Source of the DNA: an uncultured Paracoccaceae bacterium
Lineage (GTDB): Bacteria > Pseudomonadota > Alphaproteobacteria > Rhodobacterales > Rhodobacteraceae
Assembly (NCBI GenBank): GCA_951812615.1
Contig: CATOSU010000002.1
Coordinates: 1,798,001-1,862,000, forward strand
DNA length: 64,000 nt
Reading direction: 5' to 3'
Below, in pieces: positions 17,580 to 39,452 of this stretch. Position 1 is the first letter of the stretch. Each line of letters opens with the position of its first letter. The notes beneath the pieces are model-generated. The model made no database searches, had not been told where the DNA came from, and saw only the letters and a list, made by a program, of their open reading frames with translations. Position numbers and translations under genes: made by a program.

Positions 17580-17901
17580 CGAGCTTCGCCTTTAGAGCAG
17601 CGGAGGTGCGGGCATATTCCGTGTCGAGGATTTTCAGGCTGTCTGCGTCCAGCCCGTCCAGCTCGATCCTGCGCGCGATTTCCGCCAGTGCGGCGGCACC
17701 GAAGACGTTGGCGTTGGACTTGATCGAATGGGCGGCGCGGCGCAGGCGGTCATCGTCCTGCTGCGTGGCCGCATCATGGAGATCGGCGATCATCCCGGGT
17801 GCTTCATCCAGAAATGTCGCCACCAATTCGGCGACAAAGTCCGCGCCGGTGGCCTCTTCCAGTTCGCCGTAGACAGCTTGATCAATCGTGTTGTTGGTCA
17901 T
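17572..17901 (-). CDS. Histidine phosphotransfer (Hpt) protein
   Basis: A 109-residue single-domain Hpt protein. The phospho-accepting His58 lies in AAHSIKSNANVFGA, the invariant Hpt motif, within a four-helix bundle. It is encoded between the giant GAF hybrid kinase (10 bp upstream) and the receiver-cyclase (8-bp overlap), exactly where a phosphotransfer intermediate would be expected. The ATG at 17901 gives MTNNTIDQAVYG; a longer in-frame start at 17928 would overlap the kinase gene and is less likely. No other domain is present. Confidence 0.9.
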   Translation of the reverse strand: MTNNTIDQAVYGELEEATGADFVAELVATFLDEAPGMIADLHDAATQQDDDRLRRAAHSIKSNANVFGAAALAEIARRIELDGLDADSLKILDTEYARTSAALKAKLDG

Positions 17902-17911
17902 ACGCGTTCCG

Positions 17912-26350
<8,439 letters not shown>

Positions 26351-26664
26351 AGATCGCCTCGGAAACTCATTGCGTCTCCAGCACGCTAACCTCGCGGTGC
26401 TGATCTGGCTAGAGAATTGGGAACAGACACCAACTGTCCGCATACCCTTGGGAGCCGCGGATCGCTGCTATTCCCGACACGCCAATGGATACTCGGCAAA
26501 CCCAACATGCTGACACCGCGAAATGCACGATTTTCCGCCAATGTCTGCTCCGGTTCAAAGCAGCCGCTGACTCTGGGACCTGCTAGGCAGCGTACCTACA
26601 AAGAGCTTCACGTTTCCAGCGAGTTATGATTCACTTTCCGTAAAACAATGTGGGGAGCCGTGGA

Positions 26665-26976
26665 ATGGCGCGATCAGACTTGAGCGATTTGGAGTGGGAG
26701 TTCATCAAGGCTGTGCTCCCGAACAACAGCCGGGGTGTGAAGCGTGTCGATGATCGGCGCGTGATCAGTGGCATTTTCTATGTCTTGCGTACCGGCATCC
26801 CTTGGCGGGATTTGCCGGATCAATACGGCCCCTACACCACGGTGTACAACCGTTTCAACCGATGGACTTATGCTGGCATCTGGGATCGTGTGATGGAGGC
26901 GGTCGCCGACGCGCACAACGTCGACACTGTGATGGTGGATGGAACATCCGTGCGTGTGCATCATTCAGCCGCAACG
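26665..26976 (+). pseudogene. IS5-family transposase, N-terminal fragment
   Basis: Encodes the N-terminal domain (MARSDLSDLEWEFIKAVLP, GIPWRDLPDQYGPY) and the first catalytic Asp region (TVMVDGTSVRVHHSAAT) of an IS5-family DDE transposase. The frame runs 33 bases past 26976 into IS256-family DNA before it stops. The missing part resumes at 28368. Before the insertion the frame would have continued to a CTCAAAAAAACG run where a minus-one slip joins it to the second frame. Confidence 0.85.
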
Positions 26977-28359
26977 GAGATATGGTTGAAAGTTGGTGAT
27001 GGCCCCTGAGGGGCGGCATATCAAGGCGGTGCTGAAGCGCCGTCAATTCTCAAGAGAAAGGGATATGCCACATGTCGAAATCTACCGGTGTTCCATTCGA
27101 GCTATCATCGGAATTTTCACCTGATCCGCTGACTGAGGTCATTCAGTTCGGGGCACGCGAGCTGTTGCGAACGGCTGTGCAGGCTGAGGTTGCCGGTTTC
27201 ATGGCGGTTCACGCGCAGCTTCTGGACAAGGAAGGTCGCCAGCGTCTGGTGCGCCACGGGTTCCTGCCGGAGCGCGCGGTGATGACCGGGATCGGCACGG
27301 TGCCCGTTCAGGTGCCCCGGGTCCGCGACCGGGGTGCGAACATCGATGGCAGCAAGATCAGGTTCCGTTCATCCTTGGTGCCGCCGTATCTCCGCAAAGC
27401 GAAGTCCGTCGAGGAGCTGCTGCCCTGGCTTTACCTGAAGGGCATTTCAACGGGGGACTTCAGCGAGGCGCTGGCCGCCCTTTTGGGGCCGGATGCAGAG
27501 GGGCTGTCAGCCTCCACGATCACGCGACTGAAGGCGACCTGGTGGGACGAGTATGAAGCCTGGCGCAAGCGTGACCTGTCGGGCAAGCGCTATGTCTACA
27601 TCTGGGCGGACGGGGTCTGCTTCACGCCCCGTTTGGACGGGGATCGTCAATGTATGTTGGTGATTATCGGCGCTGACGAGTACGGAGAAAAGGACGTTTT
27701 GAGCATCATGGACGGATTCCGGGAGAACGCGGACAGCTGGCGGGACCTGTTACGCGGTCTGAGGAAACGCGGCCTGACGGTGCCGCCCGAGCTTGCTGTC
27801 GGTGATGGCGCGCTTGGGTTCTGGACGGCGCTGCGGGATGTCTATCCGACCACCCGTGAGCAGCGGTGCTGGGTCCACAAGACGGCCAATGTAACGGGCG
27901 CGATGCCCAAGTCGCTGCGGGAAAAAGCCAAGGCCGATCTGCAGGATATTTGGATGGCCGAGACGAAGAAGGAAGCCAATGCGGCCTTCGATCTCTTCGT
28001 GGAAACCTACGGCCTGAAATACGAGCGGGCCGTGGCCAGGCTGGTCAAGGACCGCGACGTGTTGCTGACCTTCTATGACTTCCCGGCCGAACACTGGAAA
28101 CACATCCGGACCACGAACCCGATCGAAAGCGTCTTTGCCACGGTCCGCAACCGAACGCGCAAAACCAAAGGATGCCTGAACCGCAAGACCGCCCTCGCCA
28201 TGGTCTTCAGGTTGATGATGTCGGCCAAGAAGAAGTGGAGGAAGATCTCAGGGCCAAACCGTCTGCCCGAAGTGATCCAGGGGATTGCCTTCAAGGACGG
28301 GATCAGGCAACGTCAAAACGCCGCCTGATCACGCCGTCACCAACTTTTGGGCATAACTC
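26977..28359 (+). mobile_element. IS256-family insertion sequence inside the IS5-family element
   Basis: A 1,383-bp element. The ends are imperfect 27-bp inverted repeats: left starts GAGATATGGTTGAAAGTTGG, right (complement) starts GAGTTATGCCCAAAAGTTGG, both then TGA-Y-GGC. It is flanked by an 8-bp direct repeat CCGCAACG at 26969-26976 and 28360-28367, the target duplication expected for IS256. The transposase is intact, so the insertion looks recent. Confidence 0.9.
27072..28328 (+). CDS. IS256-family (mutator type) transposase
   Basis: A 418-residue DDE transposase of the IS256/MULE group. The catalytic aspartates are in YVYIWADGVCF and LAVGDGALGFW, and the glutamate is in TTNPIESVFATVRNRTRKTKG, the most conserved family segment. 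The length is full and no interruption is seen. It is the only gene of the element, starting 96 bp from its left end. The ATG follows AGAGAAAGGGATATGCCAC, which contains an AAAGG ribosome site. Confidence 0.95.
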   Translation: MSKSTGVPFELSSEFSPDPLTEVIQFGARELLRTAVQAEVAGFMAVHAQLLDKEGRQRLVRHGFLPERAVMTGIGTVPVQVPRVRDRGANIDGSKIRFRSSLVPPYLRKAKSVEELLPWLYLKGISTGDFSEALAALLGPDAEGLSASTITRLKATWWDEYEAWRKRDLSGKRYVYIWADGVCFTPRLDGDRQCMLVIIGADEYGEKDVLSIMDGFRENADSWRDLLRGLRKRGLTVPPELAVGDGALGFWTALRDVYPTTREQRCWVHKTANVTGAMPKSLREKAKADLQDIWMAETKKEANAAFDLFVETYGLKYERAVARLVKDRDVLLTFYDFPAEHWKHIRTTNPIESVFATVRNRTRKTKGCLNRKTALAMVFRLMMSAKKKWRKISGPNRLPEVIQGIAFKDGIRQRQNAA

Positions 28360-28367
28360 CCGCAACG

Positions 28368-28825
28368 CTCAAAAAAACGACCCGCGTCGTTGCATGGGGC
28401 GGTCGCGGGGCGGGTTAACCACAAAAATTCACGCACTTACCAACCAAGACGGCCTGCCAATCCGCTATGAGCTGACGCCGGGCCAAGCCCATGACGCACC
28501 GCCCTGTGAACAGCTTTTGGATGGACTGCAGCCTGGGCAATATGTGCTCGCGGACAAGGCTTATGACGCAGACTGGATCCGTGAAATGATCTGGGAACAA
28601 GGCGCCATCGACGTAATCCCACCAAAGGCAAACCGGAAATTGCCCGCCGAGTTTGACGCGGAAATTTACCGCGAACGCAATAAGATCGAGCGCTTCTTCG
28701 GCAGGCTCAAAGCTTCGTTCCGACGCATCGCGACCAGATATGAGAAAACCTCAGCCAACTTCATGGCTATGATCAAACTCGCATCCGTAAGGCTATGGTG
28801 CCAGTTTTATGAGTCTGCTGCCTAA
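28368..28825 (+). pseudogene. IS5-family transposase, C-terminal fragment
   Basis: The remainder of the split IS5 transposase: KNDPRRCMGRSRGGLTTKIH, the second Asp region (YVLADKAYDADWI) and the catalytic Glu region (RERNKIERFFGRLKASFRR). It has no start codon of its own and reads in the frame reached by a minus-one slip at the A7 run at 28371-28377. Together with the fragment at 26665 it would give a full-length transposase if the IS256-family element were removed. Confidence 0.85.
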
Positions 28826-28914
28826 TAGGTCCGGAGTCCAGGGTTGATAAGTGGCTGGATCGAAGACCCCTTTCGGGAAATATCATGCCATTTTTTTGAT
28901 ATTTTTAGAGATTT

Positions 28915-29001
28915 TGGTGCGGTCGAGAAGACTCGAACTTCCACGGGTGTTACCCCACAGCGACCTCAACGCTGCGCGTCTACCAATTCCGCCACGACCG
29001 C
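28915..29001 (-). tRNA. tRNA-Leu (anticodon GAG)
   Basis: An 87-nt gene including an encoded CCA. The acceptor stem GCGGTCG pairs with CGACCGC, followed by discriminator A and CCA. The anticodon stem CAGCG/CGCTG encloses loop TTGAGGT, giving anticodon GAG (reads CUC/CUU). A long variable arm (GTGGGGTAACACCC) and the T-loop GTTCGAGTC confirm a leucine class II tRNA. The 3' end faces the accessory island, the usual orientation for tRNA-associated insertions. Confidence 0.95.
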
Positions 29002-29114
29002 ACTGTCCCGGCTTGGGTGAGCGGTCTATTAGCGGCTCTCACCGGGCTTGTGAAGGGCAAAGAAACAAGGTCGGGCAGAAAACAACGGGGGGTTCGGCCG
29101 GTCGGCCGCAGCCG

Positions 29115-29140
29115 GGGGCAGGGAAATTTTGCCCTGCCCC
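29115..29140. repeat. 9-bp inverted repeat upstream of lipB
   Basis: GGGGCAGGG and CCCTGCCCC flank an AAATTTTG loop in the 226-bp gap between tRNA-Leu and lipB. It forms a strong hairpin about 90 bp before lipB. No T tract follows, so a terminator is not clear; it may be leader structure of lipB. Confidence 0.5.
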
Positions 29141-29227
29141 TGTAAGTTCCCGGGCCGCGGCATTATCCTGTCTGTCGCGCCGGCCGCAGACCGGCGTTTA
29201 CCGTCATCAACCCGGATCCGGTTCGAC

Positions 29228-29878
29228 ATGCCAGAATGGAAGATCTCCGAAGGCCTGACAGATTATGAAGATGCGCTCGCCTTCATGGAGGATCGCGTGG
29301 CCGGCATCGCGTCCGGATCGGCCGACGAATGTGTCTGGCTGCTGGAACATCCGCCGCTTTACACCTCGGGCACTTCGGCCCGGCGCGAAGACCTGACCGA
29401 TCCCGACCGGTTCCCGGTCTACGATGCGCGGCGCGGCGGACAGTACACCTATCACGGCCCCGGTCAGCGGGTGGTCTATGTCATGCTGGATGTCGGCAAA
29501 CGCGGCCGGGACGTGCGTGCCTTCGTGGAACAGCTGGAACGCTGGGTGATCGGTACGCTGGCCGAGTTCAACATTTCCGGGCATATCCGCGCGGGCCGCG
29601 TCGGCGTCTGGGTCGAGCGCCCGGACAAGCCCCGCAACGCCGATGGCAGCGTGGCCGAAGACAAGATCGCCGCGATCGGGATCCGGCTGCGGAAATGGAT
29701 CAGCTTTCACGGCATCTCGATCAATGTCGAACCGGAACTGGAGCATTTTACCGGGATCGTACCCTGCGGCATCACCGAACACGGCGTGACCAGCCTTGCC
29801 GATCTGGGCCTGCCGGTGACGATGCAGGATCTGGACGTGGCGCTGATGCGCGGGTTCCGGCAGGTGTTCGGCGATTAA
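29228..29878 (+). CDS. lipB: Lipoyl(octanoyl) transferase
   Basis: A 216-residue LipB that moves octanoate from acyl carrier protein to lipoyl domains of 2-oxoacid dehydrogenases and the glycine cleavage system. The binding motif [15 protein letters not shown] and the catalytic pair Lys ([10 protein letters not shown]) and Cys ([13 protein letters not shown]) are present. The ATG at 29228 gives [10 protein letters not shown]; an in-frame extension to 29129 is unsupported. Its stop overlaps the last codons of the convergent LuxR-hydrolase gene by four bases. Confidence 0.95.
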   Translation: MPEWKISEGLTDYEDALAFMEDRVAGIASGSADECVWLLEHPPLYTSGTSARREDLTDPDRFPVYDARRGGQYTYHGPGQRVVYVMLDVGKRGRDVRAFVEQLERWVIGTLAEFNISGHIRAGRVGVWVERPDKPRNADGSVAEDKIAAIGIRLRKWISFHGISINVEPELEHFTGIVPCGITEHGVTSLADLGLPVTMQDLDVALMRGFRQVFGD

Positions 29879-31644
29879 CCGGCCAGGGTTTCGACCGCGT
29901 CCAGCACCAGATCGGGGCGGTCATATAGGATCAGCTGACCAACGCCGGGCAGGATCTGCACCTGCACCCCGGGACGGCCGGACATTTCGGTTTCAATGTC
30001 GCGCGGGTTGACCACCGGGTCTTCGGCGCCGCTGATGAACAGGATGGGGCAATGCGGGGCGGCGATGTCCGGGGTCCAGTCGCGTACCATAAACAGCGCC
30101 TCGTCAGCAAAGCCACGATAGCCCTGCTCGACCGCCTCACCATAGCCCGACCGGATCAGCGGCCCCAGCTCCCTTGCCCGGATCAGTTCCAGGTCCGGCG
30201 TTCCGTCCCGGTGCATCGCGGTCATGAAATCCTCGGTATCGCCGCGGTCCAGCTGCGCGATCCCGGCCCGCAGCACGGTGGGCAATACCTTGGGGGTGTA
30301 GCGCGCGGTCAGGAAAATGGCGCGCTGCCGCGGCGCCATGCGCTGCACCTGCCGCAGCCTGCGGATCGGCAACCCGCCCGACACCGCCACCAGCCCGGCC
30401 AGCCCCTCGGGCAGCCGGCATGACAGGATGTGCCCGAAGACGCAGCCGGTCATATTGCCCAGCACGACCGGGCGGCCCAGTTCCAGTCGGTCGATCATTT
30501 CACTCAAATGATCCAGATAGAGCCCCGCCATCCGATCGGGCGACGGCGACGGGTCCGACTGACCAAAGCCCGGACGCAGCGGTGCGATCAGCTGCATCCC
30601 GCGCGCGGCGACATATTCCTGCAGGAACCGGACCGGGGCGCTGCCGTCGAGTATGCCGTTCAGAAACAGCACCGGCCGCCCATCCGCGGCCCCGGCGCGA
30701 AACAGCTGCATCCTCAGCCCGGACCGCATCACCATGGTTTCAAACGTCAGGGCCGGCCCGCCCGAAACCGCGGCGGTCTCGGGCGCGTCATGGTTCAGCA
30801 GGTAGGCGACCAGACGGATCAGATCGCTCTGGCCCGGCGCGCCGGTCTTGGACAGCACCGATTTCGCCTGATTACGCACCGTGTGCTCGGAACGGCCCGA
30901 TGCGGCCGCGATCTGTTTCAGCGTCTTTCCGGCCAGAAGGTTGCGCACCACGTCGACCTCGGCCCGGCTGAGGCTGAAGGACGTGACCAGGATGTCCTCG
31001 GCGCGTTCGGTCCAGACACAGTCCAGCGCCTCGATGCTGACCAGATGACCGATCCCGCCGGCCGGGTTCTGCACCTCGATGACCCGCGCGATCAGGTGAC
31101 GGGGGGCGCCATCCGTCACCAAAACAGCGTCCGGCGCAGCCCCGCCGCCGCTGCGAACCGCGGTCAGCACATCGCGCAGGAGCCCGGTAGAGGCCACGTT
31201 CAGCCGGTCATTCAACGCCGCCACCGTCAGAGCATCCGCCAGAAACGCCCGCGCCGCGACGCTGGCCGCCTTCACCGTCCCGTCGCCGCACAACAACAAC
31301 GCGACATGTGCGGCGGCTTCGACCGCCCGGGTGCTGTGCTGCGGCGACAGGGGCCGGCCGAACTGTTCAAGAAAGGCATAGGCCCGGTGAAAATGCGCGT
31401 GCAGCCCGTTGTCGTTGTTCAGATCATCAGGCGCATCCGCGATTGGCGTGTCATCGTCGAACTGCGGCAACGCACTCTGGATATGGGCGCTCCAGACATC
31501 CATGAATTCACCGAACTGGTCAGGACGCAGCACCGTTTCATAGATCGCTTCTATGACACGTTCCCGCGATACGCCGGTACCGGGGCCATTTGTGATATCT
31601 GTCGTCAACCCTGCCCTGCCGTCATCAACTTGCCGTGTTCCCAT
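29875..31644 (-). CDS. LuxR-type regulator fused to a degenerate alpha/beta hydrolase
   Basis: A 589-residue fusion. An N-terminal PAS-like or unassigned region (to about 215) precedes a LuxR helix-turn-helix at about 220-285 ([36 protein letters not shown]). An alpha/beta hydrolase fold follows from about 310 to the end. Its nucleophile elbow reads GNMTG, so the usual Ser is Met, and the His position reads GVGQL, so His is Gln; only the acid Asp (GAEDPVV) remains. I infer a non-catalytic ligand-binding role that controls the DNA-binding domain. It forms a single-gene unit. The start is uncertain; a weak ribosome site precedes 31644. Confidence 0.82.
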   Translation of the reverse strand: MGTRQVDDGRAGLTTDITNGPGTGVSRERVIEAIYETVLRPDQFGEFMDVWSAHIQSALPQFDDDTPIADAPDDLNNDNGLHAHFHRAYAFLEQFGRPLSPQHSTRAVEAAAHVALLLCGDGTVKAASVAARAFLADALTVAALNDRLNVASTGLLRDVLTAVRSGGGAAPDAVLVTDGAPRHLIARVIEVQNPAGGIGHLVSIEALDCVWTERAEDILVTSFSLSRAEVDVVRNLLAGKTLKQIAAASGRSEHTVRNQAKSVLSKTGAPGQSDLIRLVAYLLNHDAPETAAVSGGPALTFETMVMRSGLRMQLFRAGAADGRPVLFLNGILDGSAPVRFLQEYVAARGMQLIAPLRPGFGQSDPSPSPDRMAGLYLDHLSEMIDRLELGRPVVLGNMTGCVFGHILSCRLPEGLAGLVAVSGGLPIRRLRQVQRMAPRQRAIFLTARYTPKVLPTVLRAGIAQLDRGDTEDFMTAMHRDGTPDLELIRARELGPLIRSGYGEAVEQGYRGFADEALFMVRDWTPDIAAPHCPILFISGAEDPVVNPRDIETEMSGRPGVQVQILPGVGQLILYDRPDLVLDAVETLAG

Positions 31645-31802
31645 ACGTCAACTTCGGGAAACTAGCCCATTTGGTTCATGCGGTCCGTACACCGACATGG
31701 CAACAGACCCTTCGGTAATGTGAAGAGTTCCACCGGTTACAATCAATGCGGCGGGTTGGAGCGTCCGGCCCGTCGCCCTGATTGTCCAAACGTTTTCAAG
31801 CC

Positions 31803-32225
31803 TCAGACCTGCGCCAGCGCCGCCCGGATCTTGTCCGCGTTGGCGGCAATCACATCACTGTCTTCCATATTTCCCGGCGGGCGCAGCCTTTGGCCTTCGT
31901 GCCGGGGCAGGACGTGGAAATGCAGGTGAAACACCTCCTGCCCGCCGGCGGCTTCGTTGAATTGCTGTATGGTCACCCCCTGTGCCCCGAACGCGGCCAT
32001 CACCGCGTGGCCCATGCGCTGGGTCGTGTTCATCACCGCCAGCAACTGTTCGGGACTGGCATCCAGTAGGTTCCGGCACGGGGTTTTCGGGATCACCAGA
32101 CAATGCCCGTCCGCACGCGGCATGATGTCCATGAACACCAGCGTGTCGTCGTCCTCGTACACCTGAGCCGACGGGATCTCGCCGCGCAGGATTTTGGCAA
32201 AAATGTTATCTGGATCATATGACAT
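31803..32225 (-). CDS. HIT-family nucleotide-binding hydrolase
   Basis: A 140-residue histidine-triad protein with the signature HLHFHVLPR and the N-terminal FAKILRGEIPSAQVYED typical of Hint/PKCI-type HIT proteins, which hydrolyse AMP-linked phosphoramidates. The ATG at 32225 gives MSYDPDNIF; an in-frame extension to 32288 is unlikely. It is separated from the LuxR-hydrolase gene by 158 bp and shows no obvious operon partner. Confidence 0.92.
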   Translation of the reverse strand: MSYDPDNIFAKILRGEIPSAQVYEDDDTLVFMDIMPRADGHCLVIPKTPCRNLLDASPEQLLAVMNTTQRMGHAVMAAFGAQGVTIQQFNEAAGGQEVFHLHFHVLPRHEGQRLRPPGNMEDSDVIAANADKIRAALAQV

Positions 32226-32439
32226 CGCGGAAACTCCGAAAAACCGAACGTTGAACGAGGTTTTGCGGGATGCCCCGCGGTGCGTCAAGCTGCCCCCGGG
32301 CGGGTGCGCCGATTCCGAAAGTCGTTTCTTCGAAAACGGCGAGACAGAGGATAATCTCCCGCGCGATCCGGGTAACGGACGAACGCAGGAAGGCGGGATG
32401 CCGGATCTGATCCTGTGAAGCGGGACAATCGGCGCGGTC

Positions 32440-32781
32440 GTGACGGCGGCGCTGGTGATCCTGGCGTGGTGGCAACCCGCCTGCGCGCGGTCTCGCCGGC
32501 AGGGCTCTGGGCCGCGCCGGGGCTGGCGCTGGTGGTGCGATTCGAAAACTGCGATGCCGCATCGGACCTGACATGCGGCCGGCTGCTCTGGGCGTGGGAC
32601 CGGGCAAGGCTGGTCCGGCGGATGCCTGAAACTGCCGCAAACCGGCAGGGTCTACCGCGGCAGCATGCGCCGAACGGCCGAGGGAAACCTGTTGCTGAAA
32701 GGGTGTGCCGGACCGGTCTGTGACCGCCGGTTGCGGCTTCCGCTGAGAGCGCTGCAACAACAGCTGGCGGCCCTGAACTGA
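32440..32781 (+). pseudogene. Decayed DUF2147 secreted-protein gene
   Basis: Three reading-frame pieces together resemble a DUF2147 protein. A GTG at 32440 opens a signal-peptide-like stretch (TAALVILAWWQPACA). After a shift near 32485 the frame gives GLWAAPGLALVVRFENCD and CGRLLWAWD. After a second shift near 32600 it gives SGGCLKLPQTGRVYRGSM and EGNLLLKGCAGPVCDRRLRL, the family's C-terminal signature, ending at a TGA at 32779. No single frame spans it, so I call it a pseudogene with two frameshifts; sequencing error in GC-rich DNA is the alternative. Confidence 0.5.
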
Positions 32782-32922
32782 ACTTTCAGGGCAACAGGCG
32801 CGTCAATTTATCATGCATGACCGGTACATCGGCCATTGATGCACCCCCGTCCGCATTCTAAAACCTGCATGAGTAAGGTGCGTGCCGAAGCGGCGCGTGC
32901 CCAACATTTGCAGGAGGACCTA

Positions 32923-34593
32923 ATGGCAGACGCAGCCATTCACGGCCACGAGCACGAAGACAACCGCGGGTTCTTTACCCGCTGGTTCATGTCGACGAAT
33001 CACAAGGATATCGGGATTCTGTACCTGATCACCGCTGCGATCGTCGGCTTTGTCTCGGTCGTTTTCACAGTTTACATGCGCATGGAGCTTATGGATCCAG
33101 GCGTGCAGTTCATGTGCCTCGAAGGCGCACGGCTGTTCCCCTCTGCCGCGGAATGTACCCCGAACGGCCATCTGTGGAACGTGCTGATTACCGGCCACGG
33201 CATCCTGATGATGTTCTTCGTGGTGATCCCCGCCCTGTTCGGCGGCTTCGGCAACTTCTTCATGCCGCTGCAGATCGGCGCGCCGGACATGGCGTTCCCG
33301 AGGATGAACAACCTCAGCTTCTGGATGTATGTCGCGGGCACCACGATGGCGGTCTGCTCGGTCATCATGCCGGGCGGCAACGATCAGGCCGGTTCAGGCG
33401 TCGGCTGGGTTCTCTACCCTCCGCTCAGCGTGAACGAGGGCGGCATGTCGATGGATTTCGCCATCTTCGCGGTGCACCTCAGCGGTGCCTCCTCGATCCT
33501 CGGCGCCATCAACATGATCACGACCTTCCTGAACATGCGTGCCCCGGGCATGACATTGTTCAAGGTGCCGCTGTTCTCGTGGTCGATCTTCGTCACCGCG
33601 TGGCTGATCCTGCTGTCGCTGCCGGTTCTGGCAGGCGCAATCACCATGCTGCTGATGGACCGCAACTTCGGCTTCACCTTCTTTGATCCGGCCGGCGGCG
33701 GCGATCCGGTGCTGTACCAGCATATCCTGTGGTTCTTTGGCCACCCGGAAGTGTACATCATCATCCTGCCCGGCTTCGGCATCATCAGCCACGTCATCGC
33801 CACGTTCAGCCGCAAGCCCGTCTTCGGCTATCTGCCGATGGTCTGGGCGCTGATCGCCATCGGGGCTCTGGGCTTTGTCGTGTGGGCGCACCACATGTAC
33901 ACCGTGGGCATGAGCCTGCAACAACAGGCCTATTTCATGTTGGCCACGATGGTCATCGCGGTGCCGACAGGGGTCAAGATCTTCTCGTGGATCGCAACGA
34001 TGTGGGGCGGTTCGGTGGAGTTCAAGACTCCGATGCTCTGGGCCTTCGGCTTCCTGTTCCTGTTCACGGTCGGCGGCGTCACCGGCATCGTGCTCAGCCA
34101 GGCTCCGGTCGACCGCTACTATCACGACAGCTATTACGTGGTTGCGCATTTCCACTATGTGATGTCGCTGGGCGCTGTGTTCTGCATCTTTGCCGGGGTC
34201 TACTTCTACTTCGGCAAAATGACCGGGCGCCAGTATCCCGAATGGGCCGGCAAGCTGCACTTCTGGATGATGTTCATCGGCTCGAACCTGACCTTCTTCC
34301 CGCAGCACTTCCTGGGCCGTCAGGGCATGCCACGCCGCTACATCGACTATCCCGAAGGCTTTGCCTACTGGAACGCATGGTCGAGCTGGGGCGCCTTCCT
34401 GGCCTTCGCGTCGTTCCTGTTCTTCATCGGAATCGTGGTTTGGTCGCTCTACCGTGGCGCCAAGGTGACCGAGAACAACTACTGGAACGAATACGCGGAC
34501 ACGCTGGAATGGACCGTTCCCAGCCCGCCGCCCGAGCACACGTTCGAGGTGCTTCCCAAGCAGGAAGAGTGGGACCACCAACATTCCCACTGA
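32923..34593 (+). CDS. ctaD: Cytochrome c oxidase subunit I (aa3 type)
   Basis: A 556-residue integral membrane protein with twelve predicted helices, the catalytic subunit of the aa3-type terminal oxidase. Haem and copper ligands are seen in [27 protein letters not shown] (with the His-Tyr cross-link pair), [10 protein letters not shown] and HFHYVMSLG. The ATG at 32923 follows AGGAGGACCTA, an excellent ribosome site. It is transcribed alone here, as is common in this order where subunits II and III lie elsewhere, and is followed by a strong terminator. Confidence 0.97.
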   Translation: MADAAIHGHEHEDNRGFFTRWFMSTNHKDIGILYLITAAIVGFVSVVFTVYMRMELMDPGVQFMCLEGARLFPSAAECTPNGHLWNVLITGHGILMMFFVVIPALFGGFGNFFMPLQIGAPDMAFPRMNNLSFWMYVAGTTMAVCSVIMPGGNDQAGSGVGWVLYPPLSVNEGGMSMDFAIFAVHLSGASSILGAINMITTFLNMRAPGMTLFKVPLFSWSIFVTAWLILLSLPVLAGAITMLLMDRNFGFTFFDPAGGGDPVLYQHILWFFGHPEVYIIILPGFGIISHVIATFSRKPVFGYLPMVWALIAIGALGFVVWAHHMYTVGMSLQQQAYFMLATMVIAVPTGVKIFSWIATMWGGSVEFKTPMLWAFGFLFLFTVGGVTGIVLSQAPVDRYYHDSYYVVAHFHYVMSLGAVFCIFAGVYFYFGKMTGRQYPEWAGKLHFWMMFIGSNLTFFPQHFLGRQGMPRRYIDYPEGFAYWNAWSSWGAFLAFASFLFFIGIVVWSLYRGAKVTENNYWNEYADTLEWTVPSPPPEHTFEVLPKQEEWDHQHSH

Positions 34594-34614
34594 CCGCGTT
34601 TCGGATCAGACATG

Positions 34615-34652
34615 AAACGGGCCCCGGCAATTCCGGGGCCCGATTTCGTTTT
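34615..34652 (+). terminator. Intrinsic terminator of ctaD
   Basis: CGGGCCCCGG (34618-34627) pairs perfectly with CCGGGGCCCG (34633-34642) around CAATT, followed by ATTTCGTTTT. It sits 24 bp after the ctaD stop on the plus strand. Confidence 0.85.
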
Positions 34653-34729
34653 GCCCCGATATGTCGGACGCGCCTGAACCGCGTGTACATTTTGGGGTTC
34701 CGGCCCTGCAGCCTTACCCCGTTTTGTAC

Positions 34730-34767
34730 AAAAAAACCGCCGCACATCCCGGGCGAGATGGCGGCGG
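34730..34767 (-). terminator. Intrinsic terminator of the minus-strand small-gene unit
   Basis: On the minus strand CCGCCGC (34767-34761) pairs with GCGGCGG (34743-34737), with an inner CATC/GATG pairing, followed directly by seven T residues (34736-34730). It lies about 140 bases downstream of the stop of the 40-residue ORF and faces away from ctaD, so it must end a minus-strand transcript. Confidence 0.8.
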
Positions 34768-34906
34768 CAGGTTGTGCGGGTCTCGTGTCGGGTCCGGCGG
34801 CGCCCGGGACCGGGACAGGTCCGAAGGGGCGGAAAAGGCAGGTCTCCCCCTTCACATCAAAAGGGACAGGATGGGGCGGCCGCAGGCACGAGTCGCAGGC
34901 AGAAAC

Positions 34907-35029
34907 TCAGGCAAGTACCGGCAGATGCAGACCAACCACAAGGATAACCGCCAGCGCGGCAACACCGGCAAAATCGGTCAGCAGCTTGTCCGAGGAACGG
35001 GCGGCGGTTTCTTTGATCATGGTCAGCAT
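34907..35029 (-). CDS. Small membrane protein, candidate SOS-regulated
   Basis: A 40-residue ORF starting MLTMIKETAARSSDKLL and ending with a single hydrophobic helix (about residues 19-39, FAGVAALAVILVVGL). A start at 35020 would give 37 residues. It is too short for usual gene finders, but it lies between a perfect LexA box (35101-35115) upstream and a strong intrinsic terminator downstream on the same strand. Positively charged N terminus and one membrane span suggest an inner-membrane peptide. By analogy only, SOS-induced single-span peptides such as Caulobacter SidA inhibit division. I know of no named homologue. Confidence 0.6.
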   Translation of the reverse strand: MLTMIKETAARSSDKLLTDFAGVAALAVILVVGLHLPVLA

Positions 35030-35100
35030 CAGGTCGGTCCAGGTATCAGGTGTTAATGTTTTGTTGATACTTTGTTCTCACTTTGATCCCCGAATTTCAA

Positions 35101-35115
35101 GAACTTTTTGAGAAC
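35101..35115 (-). promoter_or_regulatory. LexA (SOS) box
   Basis: GAACTTTTTGAGAAC matches the alphaproteobacterial LexA consensus GAAC-N7-GAAC (equal to GTTC-N7-GTTC on the minus strand) exactly. A third GAAC follows at 35122-35125. It lies 72 bp upstream of the small membrane ORF on the minus strand and 16 bp beyond the recG stop, so the small ORF is the only gene it can control nearby. Confidence 0.7.
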
Positions 35116-35131
35116 ATTTGCGAACTTTTCG

Positions 35132-39357
<4,226 letters not shown>

Positions 39358-39452
39358 TCACCCGAATTCGTCAAAGTGATAGGCCGGGTGTTGCCGCAGG
39401 TCCAGACGTGCCGGTTGATGTGAGTGGTGGCCCGGCCGCCCTTCCCGCGGGG

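Larger units (their letters stand above)
26569..28838 (+). mobile_element. IS5-family (IS427-like) element split by an IS256-family element
   Basis: Imperfect terminal inverted repeats of about 22 bp are visible: GACTCTGGGACCTGCTAGGC begins the left end at 26569 and the right end at 28817-28838 reads as its complement with one gap and two changes. Removing the 1,391 bp of the inner insertion and its duplicated target leaves about 879 bp, normal for this group. The transposase is in two frames joined at a seven-A run, as in elements that use programmed minus-one frameshifting. The insertion has inactivated it. Confidence 0.78.

Noticed and set aside
35101-35125. LexA box as a regulator of recG
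   Set aside because: It lies beyond the recG stop codon, and ligA-recG transcription comes from the other side; only the small downstream ORF is placed to respond.
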